Translations under genes and position numbers: made by a program
Assembly: GCA_964036315.1 (NCBI GenBank)
Contig: OZ038478.1
Location: 142,890,057-142,954,056, forward strand
Source of the DNA: Acanthosepion esculentum
Lineage: Eukaryota; Mollusca; Cephalopoda; Sepiida; Sepiidae
Direction: 5' to 3'
Length of the DNA: 64,000 nt
Notes under the pieces: generated by a model
The model's database searches: none
Told to the model about the DNA's origin: nothing
What the model saw: only the letters and a program-made list of their open reading frames with translations
Shown: one piece after another, positions 54,900-64,000 of the stretch
Numbering within the stretch: the stretch's first letter is position 1
Layout of the letters: every line of letters starts with the position of its first letter

Positions 54900-57800
54900 A
54901 TGAAGATAGCCAGTCTGAATGTGAATGGCTTGAGAGATCGGGGTAAGGCTACGCGCCTGCTTCGGGATCTCCTGTCATTCAGCGTGGATGTTGCCGCGAT
55001 TGAAGAGACCCACTTTGTTTGCTCGTCCGATGCCTGTGTGCTGGAGAATGACTTTGTCATTTATTCAGCATATGGGAACCGGTATGCCAGAGGAGTTTCT
55101 TTGTTAGTCAGACGGACTCTTGATGCGAAGGTGGACCTTGTGCGTACCGATGCCGAGGGCAGGTTAATCGTGGCCGATATTGCCGTGAAAAGTGGTTCGT
55201 TTCGGGTCGTTGCGGTTTATGCGCCCAACGACTGGGAGGAGCGGGGTTCCTTTTTTCGGCGGTTGGGGCCGTTCCTAGTCGATTCTTCGCGCCTAGTTCT
55301 AATGGGGGACTGGAATGCCATCCTGGACCCCAAGTTAGACAGGGGGCGGGGCGCTAGCGGGAGAAGAGGCGATCGTAGCCTGGTCGATCTGATCGGCGAT
55401 TATGGTCTCGTCGATAGATACCGGGTTGATCATCCCAGTGGGAAAATGTGGACGTGGGCTCGTAGCTGGCCGTCTGTCAATGTAGTTAGCTACATTGACA
55501 GAATGTTAGTTCGTAGAGCTGACATAGACTTGTTAGATTGTCCCACGTTCCACTGGGTAGGCTACACGGACCACAAACTCGTTTGTGCCCGTGTGGCGTT
55601 AGAACATAGACCTAGAATGGCTGGTTACTGGAAGTTCAATCTGTCTTTACTGGACAGGCGGGACGTCCAGGAGCAGCTAATTAGATTAGTGCGGCGGGAG
55701 CTAGTGGGAGCGGTTATCGGGAATAGATGGTGGGAGAAAATTAAGGATAGAATTAGGTCTTTCACCACTGATTTCAGCAAGCCGCTCGCTCTAGATAAAG
55801 CTGATAAAGTAAAGACACTTAAGGCTAATTTTTCCCGGGCGGAGGCTGGGGGGATCCCCTAGATATAACCCTAGCTAGGGAGGCACTGCAGCGTTCGAAT
55901 AGCGATCGCTACATGGGTCAGGTAATTAGGCATAAGTTAAGTAATATATCTAACGAAGCTGTGAACCTGGGCGCAGATCTGCGTCGGGAAGAAGTCCGTC
56001 GAGGTGGTGATCGTTACATTCGTCAAGTCAAAACCCCGGAGGGGCGTACTCTGCGGTCGACTGAAGACATGTGCGAGGCGTTTCGGCGGCATTTCGAGAG
56101 CCGCTTTACCAAGGAGCCTGGTCTCCGTGAGGAGGAGTTTCGCAGCTATTTGGCTGACTTTTCTCGGCTTGCGCCGATTGAAGCAGCTAGCTGCGAGGGA
56201 GAGATCACGGAGGGCGAAGTCTACGAGGCACTGAAGAAGGTCGGCAGAGGAAAGTCGCCCGGTCTGGATGGTTTGCCTTATGAATTGTACTTGAGGTTGT
56301 CACACATCTTAGTTCCGATTTTGACAGCAGTGTTCAACAACTGGTTTCGGTCGGGGTCCATCCCCAATCGCATTTCCAGGGGTGTGATCACTCTGTTGAA
56401 AAAGGGCAAGGGTGTTGGGGGGAAACTAGATGATTATAGGCCCATAACTCTGCTAAACACAGAGTTAAAGATTATGGCCAAGATCCTGCAGGAGCGTTTG
56501 CAGTCAGTTGCCGAGTCTCTGTTGGGACCTGAGCAGACTTGTTCTGTGAGGGGCCGAACAATTCAGAGCAACCTGCATTTGATCCGCACGATCCTAGAGG
56601 GCGTAAAAGACGACGAAGAAGCCGCGCTGATCAATTTGGATCAGTCCAAGGCATTTGATAGGGTCGACCATCGCTACCTTGCTACTTTCCTGCAGGCCGC
56701 CGGATTCACACCCGACTTCTGCCGCTGGATAAGCCTCCTGTATCGCTCCCCCAGTGCTGTGGTACAGGTGAACGGAAAGTTGTCGGGCGCTTTTGTTCTG
56801 TCGAGGTCGGTTCGTCAGTGTTGTCCGCTGTCGCCTCTCCTCTATGCTTTGGCGTTGGAGCCTCTCCTGCGCCGGCTGAAGGACGAGACGTGCAGTCCGG
56901 CCCTACGCGGGATCGCCGTTCCTGGAGGGTCTCGAGCCAGGGTTTCCGCGTACGCCGATGACGTATCTGCTTTCGTGTCGTCCCTTAACGACATTGAGGC
57001 GGTACAGAAGGCGCTTGATCGGTACGAGAAGGTGACAGGGGCCAAGATAAGCCGCGACAAGTCGTCCGGCTTGCGGTTAGGTGCCTGGAAGGGGCGCGAT
57101 CTTCCAGGCCGCTTCGGTTGGACGGACGGTCCTGTCCGCATTCTTGGAGTGTGGTTTAGACCCGACCTCCAGCTGGAGAAAAATTGGTTTGAAGTACTAG
57201 CAAAGGTCGTTTCTGCCGGTAAGACTTGGAATCGACGGAGGTTGTCCGTAAAGGGCAGGGCGGAGGTGTGTGTTACATACATTTTCCCCCTGATTCTTTA
57301 TCGATTGTCAGTACTTCATCTCTGTGATACCCACATGAAGGCGCTCGAGCAAGCGCTATCCTCCATTTTATGGGTGGGGACGCGCTCACTGGGTTGACAG
57401 ACGAGTCTGCACTAAACGTCCGTGTCATGGGGTTCTGGGAATGCCACACTTGAAGAGTCACATCCGTGCCTCTCGGTTGGCTTTCCTACGCCGCGCATTG
57501 ACTAGAGGAGATCCGATTCTGGAGGGGATTGTTAGGGACGCCTTCCCTAGCCTCACCATCGGTCCCCTCATCTCGAAGGTTGAGCGCCGTTGTAAATCTC
57601 GAGATGAATCGCTTTTCCTCAGCGAGTGTCGGTCAGCATTGAAGGCTATTCCGCGGTCCAGTGACCTTTCACAGCCTAGGAAGGTCTTCTATCGGGGATT
57701 AGTGGAGGGTCTGTCGAAGGATCTCCTACGTGATACGCTCTGCTGTTCGGAGGAGTATCGCTCCTACTGGTCTTGGGCGCCAGCGGCGGATTATCTCAGT

Positions 57801-58319
57801 AACCCTGAGTTTTCGCTTACCTGGCGATTGTCTCGGAATCGGCTGCCTCTCAACGACAGGATTTTCATATGGGGCTTGGCGGATATGCCAGACTGTGAAC
57901 GGTGTGGCCTTGGTTTAGAAGAAACGGCTTCGCACGCCTTCTACCATTGCCCCCGGGTCCGCCCCTTATGGGATCATGTCGGTGAGCTGACGGCTCGTCT
58001 CGCTTCCGAAGAACTCGTGTCCATTGATCGTGCATACGCGTGTGACAATGTGTCGCCCCCGTATTCCGGGGTGAAACGAATGGTGTTTCTGATGCTGCTA
58101 GCCACGGCCCGAATGGTGATATGGACGACGCGCAAGGAGGAAGTCTTGCGAGGCAATCAGCTTTCTTATCAGGATCTGATTCGATTCTTTGAGCATCAGC
58201 TCAAGATAAAGATTAGAACTGATAGAAAACGATTGCATTCGACAGTCTTTAGCGAAAGGTGGGTAAAAGCGGCGAGCTTGGTTCGGTTGAACGGGGCTAG
58301 CCTTGATTTTCTTTTCTAG
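54900..58319 (+). pseudogene. Tx1-type LINE ORF2 (copy 2)
   Basis: This is the duplicate of 50972-54391 in the segments 54900-55862, 55913-57397 and 57441-58319. It carries the same two frame shifts (G-runs at 55848-55853 and 57372-57379) and the same RQCCPLSP change. Differences in translation are Lys to Glu in PNDWKERG, and Gln to Arg in LRQEEVRR. Shared damage means either that the parent was already broken before duplication or that both copies carry the same consensus error. Confidence 0.92.
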
Positions 58320-58550
58320 GTCAACCAAAGTTACATCGGGGTGGTTTCCTGTGGAACCCTCCCCTTGGTTAGGTTAGACAAGCTTAAGTGTACCTAGTTA
58401 ATGTGAGTATATGTGTTCCTAACCTGTCCCCGGTGATCTCTTATGTCATGATCCAGTCGAGATTCCCAACCTCCTCAGTTTGTTTTTAACCCCCCAATTT
58501 TATCTCGACTGGCTCAGCCTTTTATTTCCCCACTCCTGTGTTATTTTTTC

Positions 58551-59008
58551 TCCTTCCCACTCCCTTAGCGAGAGTGCATCTTGATTTTGCCTTATCGGCA
58601 GAATACAGCGGCTTCTCTGTTTTTGGGGTTGGACGGGCCCTACTAACATAAATTATGTTTAGTTTAAATATTTGTTGAATTTTCAGTTTGTTATTGGGTT
58701 CATCTCCCTCCCCTTTTCCTCTATTCATTATTAGAATTTTAATGTAGTGTATTATCATCAAATTTTTATGGTGTGGGGCGCGTTTTTTGTAGGTTCCCCT
58801 GGTGTGGATGTGGTATTATGGTGGATGAAGGTTTGAATGGCGACGGATGAGTTCTTGTGGTGAATGAGATAATTGTAATGTATGAATGGGTCGCGAATCT
58901 GATTAGCTCGGTATAGGATAGTAAGTAATGACCAGCCTTTACCCCTCCCCTTTTTCGGCCTTGTGCCACAATTTGTACTTTTGTGCAAATAAATAATGTG
59001 TTGACCGG
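58551..59008 (+). other. Tx1-type LINE 3' UTR, distal part
   Basis: The sequence is GC-richer than the flanks and noncoding in the sense direction. It ends near CAAATAAATAATGTG, containing an AATAAA signal at about 58988. The exact end is uncertain because Penelope-like sequence begins by about 59030. Confidence 0.55.
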
Positions 59009-59026
59009 TTCACCGTGTTGTCCCGG

Positions 59027-59345
59027 TCACACTCGATATTTCACCTGAAGGTGCTGGAGGCACTTTACATCGGGTCCCGCAAGCCTTCCTTGTGCAAACA
59101 ACGTGAGTGTTTGTTGGGGCTCGCTGTCATTTGCCTCTAGCTCCTTTTGCGCAGATTTTCCCCCCTCCACCTCCACATTTTCTTTTATTGTACATTTTCT
59201 GTGTTTTTCATTTAAATTAAATCTCCCGTTGAAAGCCTGATTAGCGGGAGCGAAACCGGTTGCTTCGCCCGTTTTTAATATGTCTAGTAATATCAACCTT
59301 CATACGTTTATTGCTGTGATAAAATTTTGTACCTTCAAAAATATC
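59027..59345 (+). pseudogene. Penelope-like C-terminal tail plus 3' end
   Basis: The plus strand reads SIFHLKVLEALYIGSRKPSL, then CKQRECLLGLAVICL and a stop near 59140, a sequence I recognise as the C-terminal end following GIY-YIG domains. About 100 bp later comes CCTGATTAGCGGGAGCGAAA followed by CCGGTTGC, a hammerhead-like core (see findings). The same layout is at 63390-63780, so this is a family 3' end. RT and the rest of GIY-YIG are absent. Confidence 0.68.
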
Positions 59346-59347
59346 TT

Positions 59348-59348
<1 letters not shown>

Positions 59349-59408
<60 letters not shown>
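59349..59408. repeat. (TA)n microsatellite
   Basis: About 30 TA units. Confidence 0.95.
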
Positions 59409-59410
<2 letters not shown>

Positions 59411-59519
59411 ATGTTTTGTGGATGTTTCGGGTGGTGTAAGGGACAACGGCTCGAAATGAGAAATCGGACACCTGTGTTCTGGTTGTAAACCTGACGGGAG
59501 TCGTTTGGAGAATTTGTGA

Positions 59520-60135
59520 CATAATAGTTGCACCAGTTCTCCGTATAAGAAAATAAATCATTGTCTTCCGTGCTGTATCGTCGCCACCCTTTTGTACGCT
59601 TGCGAGATCTGAAAGTTGTATCACCATCAAACGTCTGGTGTGGTTCCAGGAAAGGGAGTTCCAAAGAATCCTAAGTATCAATTGGGAGGACTATACCAGC
59701 AGCAACGAGGAAATTTCTCAAACATTTCTCCTCAGCATCGAAGCTATCATCCTTCAACATCACTTCCTCTGGGAGAATGCGTCCCACTCGAGTCCCAAGT
59801 ATCATTCTGTTTAAAGACCTCGCCATCAGCAAGACGCTACGCGGGAGCCCAAATCGACGCTTCAAGAATCAGTTGAAGACATCCCTGACACTAACATCGG
59901 CCCTGGCACCAGGGAAAACACTGATTAGCCTTCTTGTCACAGGACAGCTCGAAGCCAGAGAACGGACAAAACTTCCGAGTCCAATCGTCAGCATGAAGAC
60001 GATCTGTGAGGTGCTATCAGTAGATCCCGACTCGTCGAACAGCGTCCACTACCCACAAGCCTCTGAGCCTCCTTTTTACGTCAATTCAGGTGTAGTCTGG
60101 GCCTTCACAGTAATTTCCGCGCTCGACACTTGAGG
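59520..60135 (+). pseudogene. LINE RT C-terminal relic (RTE-like, second type)
   Basis: Plus-strand frames give LVWFQEREFQRILSINWEDY, then EEISQTFLLSIEAIILQHHF, and, after a shift, MRPTRVPSIILFKDL and GSPNRRFKNQLKTSLTLTSA. This follows the familiar LINE C-terminal order: FQ-R-LR-IL-I-W-D, then a hydrophobic SIEAxIL helix, then R-P--G---G-R--G---RFKD-LK. No catalytic RT box is present. It is a different family from the RKEGLENL type elsewhere in the window. Confidence 0.68.
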
Positions 60136-60139
60136 GCTT

Positions 60140-60385
60140 GTAATGAACGCTCCTTTTTTTTAAAAAATAACAAAAACAGTAAAAATACGATTGTAAAATA
60201 ACACCAGAGAGAAAATACCCTTGCAAATTTCTATAGAATTGGCCAAAAGCGCTAGGAGACAATAAAAAATATGAACAATTTTTTTATTCCTTAATTCCTA
60301 CATAACGGGCAAATGTTAGGAAAAACTTAAAACATTAATTCAGTCTACCTTATCGAAAGAAGGGTTGCTGGTAATATGTATGTGT

Positions 60386-60390
<5 letters not shown>
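60140..60390. other. AT-rich DNA, short match to the Penelope locus
   Basis: Nothing is coding. The 17-bp GAAAGAAGGGTTGCTGG at 60355-60371 also occurs at 9442-9458 and 11486-11502. Confidence 0.6.

Positions 60391-60444
<54 letters not shown>
60391..60444. repeat. (TA)n microsatellite
   Basis: About 27 TA units. Confidence 0.95.
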
Positions 60445-60445
<1 letters not shown>

Positions 60446-60450
<5 letters not shown>

Positions 60451-61018
60451 GGACAAAGTTGGTCAATTATTTTAAGATATTATTGTGTTTATACATTCTT
60501 TTTATAGATACAAATATTTAAGTAAATGAACTGTTCATAATAAGCTGTACCGCTCTGAATGTCCGAGAAATTTTCATAGAAAATATTCGTCTTTCGACAG
60601 GAATCGAACCTGTATCCTATATGGAACCGTCATATAGCCTGACGTGCATTTAACCGATTTGGCCACAGAGCAAGGTCGAATTTACTGCCTTTAAACTTTA
60701 ATCTTCCATAAATCTTTCACGTACATTCATATCTGCTCAAAGCGTATCTAAATGTAAACAAATGACTTCACCCATTATGAAATGGACAAAGTCCGCCAAT
60801 TATTTTAAGGCTATAAAAAGAATGTACAATTATTTTAAGACTTTAAAAAGAATGTATAAACATAAAAATGTCTAAAATAATTTTCGGACTTTGTCCATTT
60901 CATAATGTGTGACGTCATTTGTTTACATTTGGATATACTTTGATTAGATATGAAAGTACGTGAGAGATTCATGTAAGATTGAATTTTAAACGGTTTTAAA
61001 CGCTAAAACGGTTAATGT
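60446..61018 (-). mobile_element. SINE-like repeat, second locus: full unit plus inverted partial unit
   Basis: The minus-strand unit runs from GGCGGACTTTGTCCATTTCA (near 60800) through a tRNA-like part (60593-60672) to the tail AAATATTTGTATCTATAAAA and CAACTTTGTCCATTTCA (near 60450). A plus-strand 5' part follows at about 60880-61010: TTTTCGGACTTTGTCCATTT, GTGACGTCATTTGTTTACAT, then AAACGGTTTTAAACG. The two units are joined head to head. A duplicated AATTATTTTAAG..AAAAAGAATGTA block lies between them. Confidence 0.7.
60593..60672 (-). promoter_or_regulatory. tRNA-like region of the second SINE-like locus
   Basis: On the minus strand TGGCCAAATCGG (60654-60665) is an A-box-like motif and GGTTCGATTCC (60600-60610) a strong B box, closer to the tRNA consensus than at 15452-15535. 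Confidence 0.72.
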
Positions 61019-61023
61019 CTTAA

Positions 61024-61025
<2 letters not shown>

Positions 61026-61083
<58 letters not shown>

Positions 61084-61110
61084 TACAGAGAGAGAGAGCG
61101 CGAGAGAGAG
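61026..61110. repeat. (TA)n(GA)n compound microsatellite
   Basis: A TA run to about 61062 followed by GA-rich repeats with a GCGC interruption. Confidence 0.95.
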
Positions 61111-61114
61111 ATAA

Positions 61115-63180
61115 ATAGATAGCGGCAGAAAAGCAAGAAACTTGGAAAGCGACCCACAGCCGAATATTATACAAACATACACGCACACACGCACGCACGC
61201 ATATACACACAGAGGCAAATAATACATAAATATGAAAAACTTATTCCTTGTTTTTTAGAACGTTGTTACTTTTATTATAGATATTAAGTTTATGAGCGTT
61301 TGTGTCTTGCATTATTGTATAAAAAATTAACATTGTTACCTCCAATTATACGTATATCTGTAATCCACATTAGAAATACGTCCCCATTTTCAAGTTTTGA
61401 TTAGTTTTGTTGTTGTTTTTATACGAAATCGGAGCAAAATAGAAAGTTTTCGTGTCAGTATGATCTATGAAATCAAAGACGTTATTGTGCTTTCGGAGCC
61501 ACTCCCAACATCAACAATACCTTGTGAATCGTGTCAACTACAGAACAGAATGCCTGTCTTTGATTCCGCAAATTCATTTCTGCGGATCTGGATCTCCAAG
61601 GTAAACCGGCTGAAATAATCACTTGGCACCAAAAACTATGACTGCTCACCCAGAAAATAACTCCTCAATGGACGGATGCAGAGAACTTTCTAACTTGTAG
61701 AAAAATAAAAAAAAAGGTAGAGAGAGGCTAACGGAAGTAATTTCAAAAGTTTCATGATTTGATATTAGTATATATAATACCACGCTCACACGGATTGACA
61801 ATCGAATTTGACTGTTTGTTAACAATAAAAAGAACCTTCACGATGCTAGTTTACTTACTTTTTATTACACGTTTCTACATAAAATATCGAAAACGTAGTT
61901 TTTGAATGTTGATCAAAATACTCCCATTTCAATCAGCGATATTTCCAAAGGATGCATAGAAAGCTGCAAACTTATTTTCCCAGCAGGTTTCCTTAAACTG
62001 CTGTAGGAAAACACAAGTCATCATGCTTCAAAATTAGCCCTTCAAAATTGATGCAATTAAACACAAAAGTCCTGCTCGAACTCTCCTTAATCAACGGACT
62101 AATCGATTATTCATATTTTTTTCTTTTCTGGTAATATAAACAAATAAAATCTAAATAGTAAAATCTCTCTTTTGTTTTTCATCGTGACGTTATAATTTCT
62201 TTGATAGACGGTTGACAATATTTTATCGATTATTCGTACTTACTCTCAAATAAGGTTGTTCTTGTTCCTAGTAATTTCTTTTTTATATTTTTTCGGCCCA
62301 ATGCAAAAGTAAGTATCATAATGTATCACATATTTTTCAAGATTAGGAATAAAAGAATTTTCATATGGTAAAACATTTTTGATCGGTATATCTTTCCGCA
62401 CGTGAAGCAGTTTTACATGCCATTAGTTTTCTGCATAATACGAATTGATACATACTGCAGCATATCTCCGACTTTCAACAAACGCCAAATACGTTATTTT
62501 CATTAAGGCAGTAGGTACAAATTACATTACAGTATCCGAAATCTGATGGATCTTTTTCTGTGAATTAATTTACGAAAATAAAGCATTAAACATTAATAAA
62601 AAAATAGGGATGGAAATGAATTGTCAAAATGTTTCTAATATCAAACTAATCTGCGTGATGTCAGGAAAGATAACCAAGTGGCCCACGACAGAAAACAATT
62701 AAAAGGAGTTTTCGGCTAGGTTTGTTTTTTGTATCAAAATATAGTAATTCGTTTGCCATGGAAGATTTTTCGAGTTCCTTCTGTAATAAAAAGAACTAAA
62801 AGAGATAATACTTTTGCACGACTGATCAAATTGAAAAGTCTAAAATTTTCTTCGTTTCAAGAGAAAAAGGATTCACAGAAAGAATTCGCCACGATGTTAC
62901 ATAAATATGTTGTGTGAGATCATTAGATACAGTGAAGGAAATGAGTAGAGGAGAGAAAGCCAGGACAGAGAGTGGGAAAATTAGAAGATAGGGATATACA
63001 GCAAAAGATAAAGAAGCAAAGAAATACATGTACAGAAAGGGGAGGGAAATAGTGAGAGCGGTATACGAAAGTAAGGCCGAAATTTATAGAAAACAAACCA
63101 GTACTGAGTCTTACGTTGTTCCATCATCAGATCGTGAATCAAACACTTGGAATATAAAACAAATGCCCCCAGATTCACTT
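61115..63180. other. AT-rich DNA, no gene recognised
   Basis: Two kilobases without a recognisable domain or repeat. The short frames at 61397-61618 and 62729-62917 carry no motif. Confidence 0.5.
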
Positions 63181-63181
63181 G

Positions 63182-63294
<113 letters not shown>

Positions 63295-63379
63295 AGCATA
63301 AGCAAAATTTATATGGCATTTTACAAAGCTTAAATTAGAAACGGTCCCTCCAGGATTTTGAATCTGGATGCCTTGAAAA

Positions 63380-63780
63380 GTCAATTAACCAATACTTCTC
63401 GCTCTTCTATTGCAGAACGTGTAATAAATAGCAGGGATTGTGTTTTTGATTTTAGTGCGGACCGTTTCTCGATTTAATGTAGGTCCCAATCCTCATATCA
63501 GCTCAAGGTTCTAGAGTCCTTGTATATCGGATCCCGTCGGCCTTCCCTCTGTAAACAAAGGGAATGCTTACTGGGTCTGAATGTTGTTGGATTCTAGATT
63601 TCTTGAAATTCATTTTTTTCCTTCCATTCGTTATAATTAATATTAATTGTATTTACATGCTTATTTTTTATATCTCAGAAACAAACTTGATAAAGCTGGG
63701 ACGAAACCGGTTGTTGCTTTTAGCTTTTTAAAATGGCATGTAAATTTTGCTTATTCTGAGATATCGGTAAATCTTGTACG
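63380..63780 (+). pseudogene. Penelope-like C-terminal tail, second copy
   Basis: The plus strand reads SSIAERVINSRDCVFDFSAD (about 63405-63465), then QLKVLESLYIGSRRPSLCKQ and RECLLGLNVVGF with a stop near 63595. This matches 59043-59141. About 100 bp on, AAAGCTGGGACGAAACCGGT corresponds to the GAAACCGG core at 59250. The upstream catalytic part of GIY-YIG is not recognisable. Confidence 0.7.
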
Positions 63781-64000
63781 ATAAAAATAATCTAAAACAA
63801 TGCAAACGTAACGTAAAAGGGTTCAACCAGCCATACCACAGCGATGTTAAAATGAATGAACCTGAATTTAATTTATAAATACATTCGTCATTCTCCAACA
63901 ATAAATAAAGATTTTCAACAAAAATATCATTAAGGTTAGCTATAGCTGAACAAAATCATAAATAATTACATATCCCAACATAACAATAATGTATTAAGAA
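63781..64000. other. AT-rich DNA, nothing recognised
   Basis: No feature supported. Confidence 0.5.

Larger units (their letters stand above)
54623..58550. repeat. Tandem duplication, unit B (3,928 bp)
   Basis: This is the direct copy of 50695-54622. The left junction joins 3' UTR sequence to the end of ORF1 with one base (C) shared at the breakpoint; the right side continues into the remaining 3' UTR. Confidence 0.96.
48585..59008 (+). mobile_element. Tx1-type LINE with tandemly duplicated 3' part
   Basis: The order is 5' UTR with TATA box (48585-49041), ORF1 with a zinc knuckle (49042-50924), ORF2 with AP endonuclease and RT (50972-54391), 3' UTR (54392-54622), a second copy of the segment 50695-54622 (54623-58550), then unique 3' UTR ending in CAAATAAATAATGTG near 59000. 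The protein resembles the 149-kDa ORF2 of the Tx1 clade in the L1 superfamily. Base composition is clearly GC-richer than the surroundings. Without the duplication it would be about 6.5 kb, a full-length element. The 3' boundary is approximate. Confidence 0.85.

Noticed and set aside
48585..59408. LINE insertion precisely flanked by TA tracts on both sides as target duplication
   Set aside because: Penelope-like sequence separates the LINE 3' end from the TA tract at 59349, so the right tract is not its direct flank.

Overview
The window reads as a stretch of repeat-dominated animal genome with no recognisable host gene. The mix of Penelope-like retroelements carrying GIY-YIG domains, a Tx1-type LINE, R2-like LINEs with a restriction-like endonuclease, RTE-like LINE tails, tRNA-derived SINE-like repeats, Tc1/mariner relics and very many (TA)n runs in AT-rich DNA suggests a mollusc, most likely a cephalopod such as an octopus. 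The species is an inference. Nearly every coding region is a broken transposon gene; calls rest on motifs read by eye, without database searches.

Layout. 0.7-3.9 kb: a Tc1-like transposon whose transposase is split by a second, non-autonomous transposon with an exact 8-bp target duplication. 5.5-6.0 kb: an RTE-like LINE tail. 6.56-14.38 kb: two nearly identical 3.5-kb arms in inverted orientation around an 829-bp spacer. Each arm holds two kinds of Penelope-like RT debris, and the spacer holds part of a third RT lineage. 14.4-18.2 kb: another Penelope-like GIY-YIG fragment, a foldback, a SINE-like repeat with an internal tRNA-like promoter, a Tc1 end, an inverted-terminal-repeat element and LINE tails. 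19.4-24.5 kb: an R2-like LINE interrupted by a MITE, then a second REL-endonuclease LINE tail. 24.5-26.0 kb: the LTR and integrase end of a Gypsy-like element. 26.4-26.6 kb: a solo copy of a LINE 5' end. 26.8-34.5 kb: mostly unrecognised AT-rich DNA with microsatellites. 34.5-46.3 kb: scattered LINE, Tc1, mariner and Penelope fragments, and a 27-bp satellite. 48.6-59.0 kb: a Tx1-type LINE with 5' UTR, zinc-knuckle ORF1 and EN-RT ORF2, whose 3' 3,928 bp is tandemly duplicated almost without change. 59.0-64.0 kb: Penelope-like tails, an RTE-like LINE tail, a second SINE-like locus and microsatellites.

How the parts relate. LINE copies are mostly 5'-truncated and keep family-specific simple tails ((GAA)n or (AAT)n), as expected from target-primed reverse transcription. 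Nesting gives relative ages: Tc1 is older than the 8-bp-TSD element, a LINE tail is older than the mariner inserted in it, and the R2-like copy is probably older than its MITE. The freshest events are the 3.5-kb inverted duplication and the Tx1 tandem duplication, both with very few differences between copies. The most notable signals are these two duplications, the template-switch scar beside the inverted repeat, the clustered RT lineages, the hammerhead-like cores near Penelope debris, and the SINE-like repeat with a central tRNA-like promoter in inverted arrangements at two loci.
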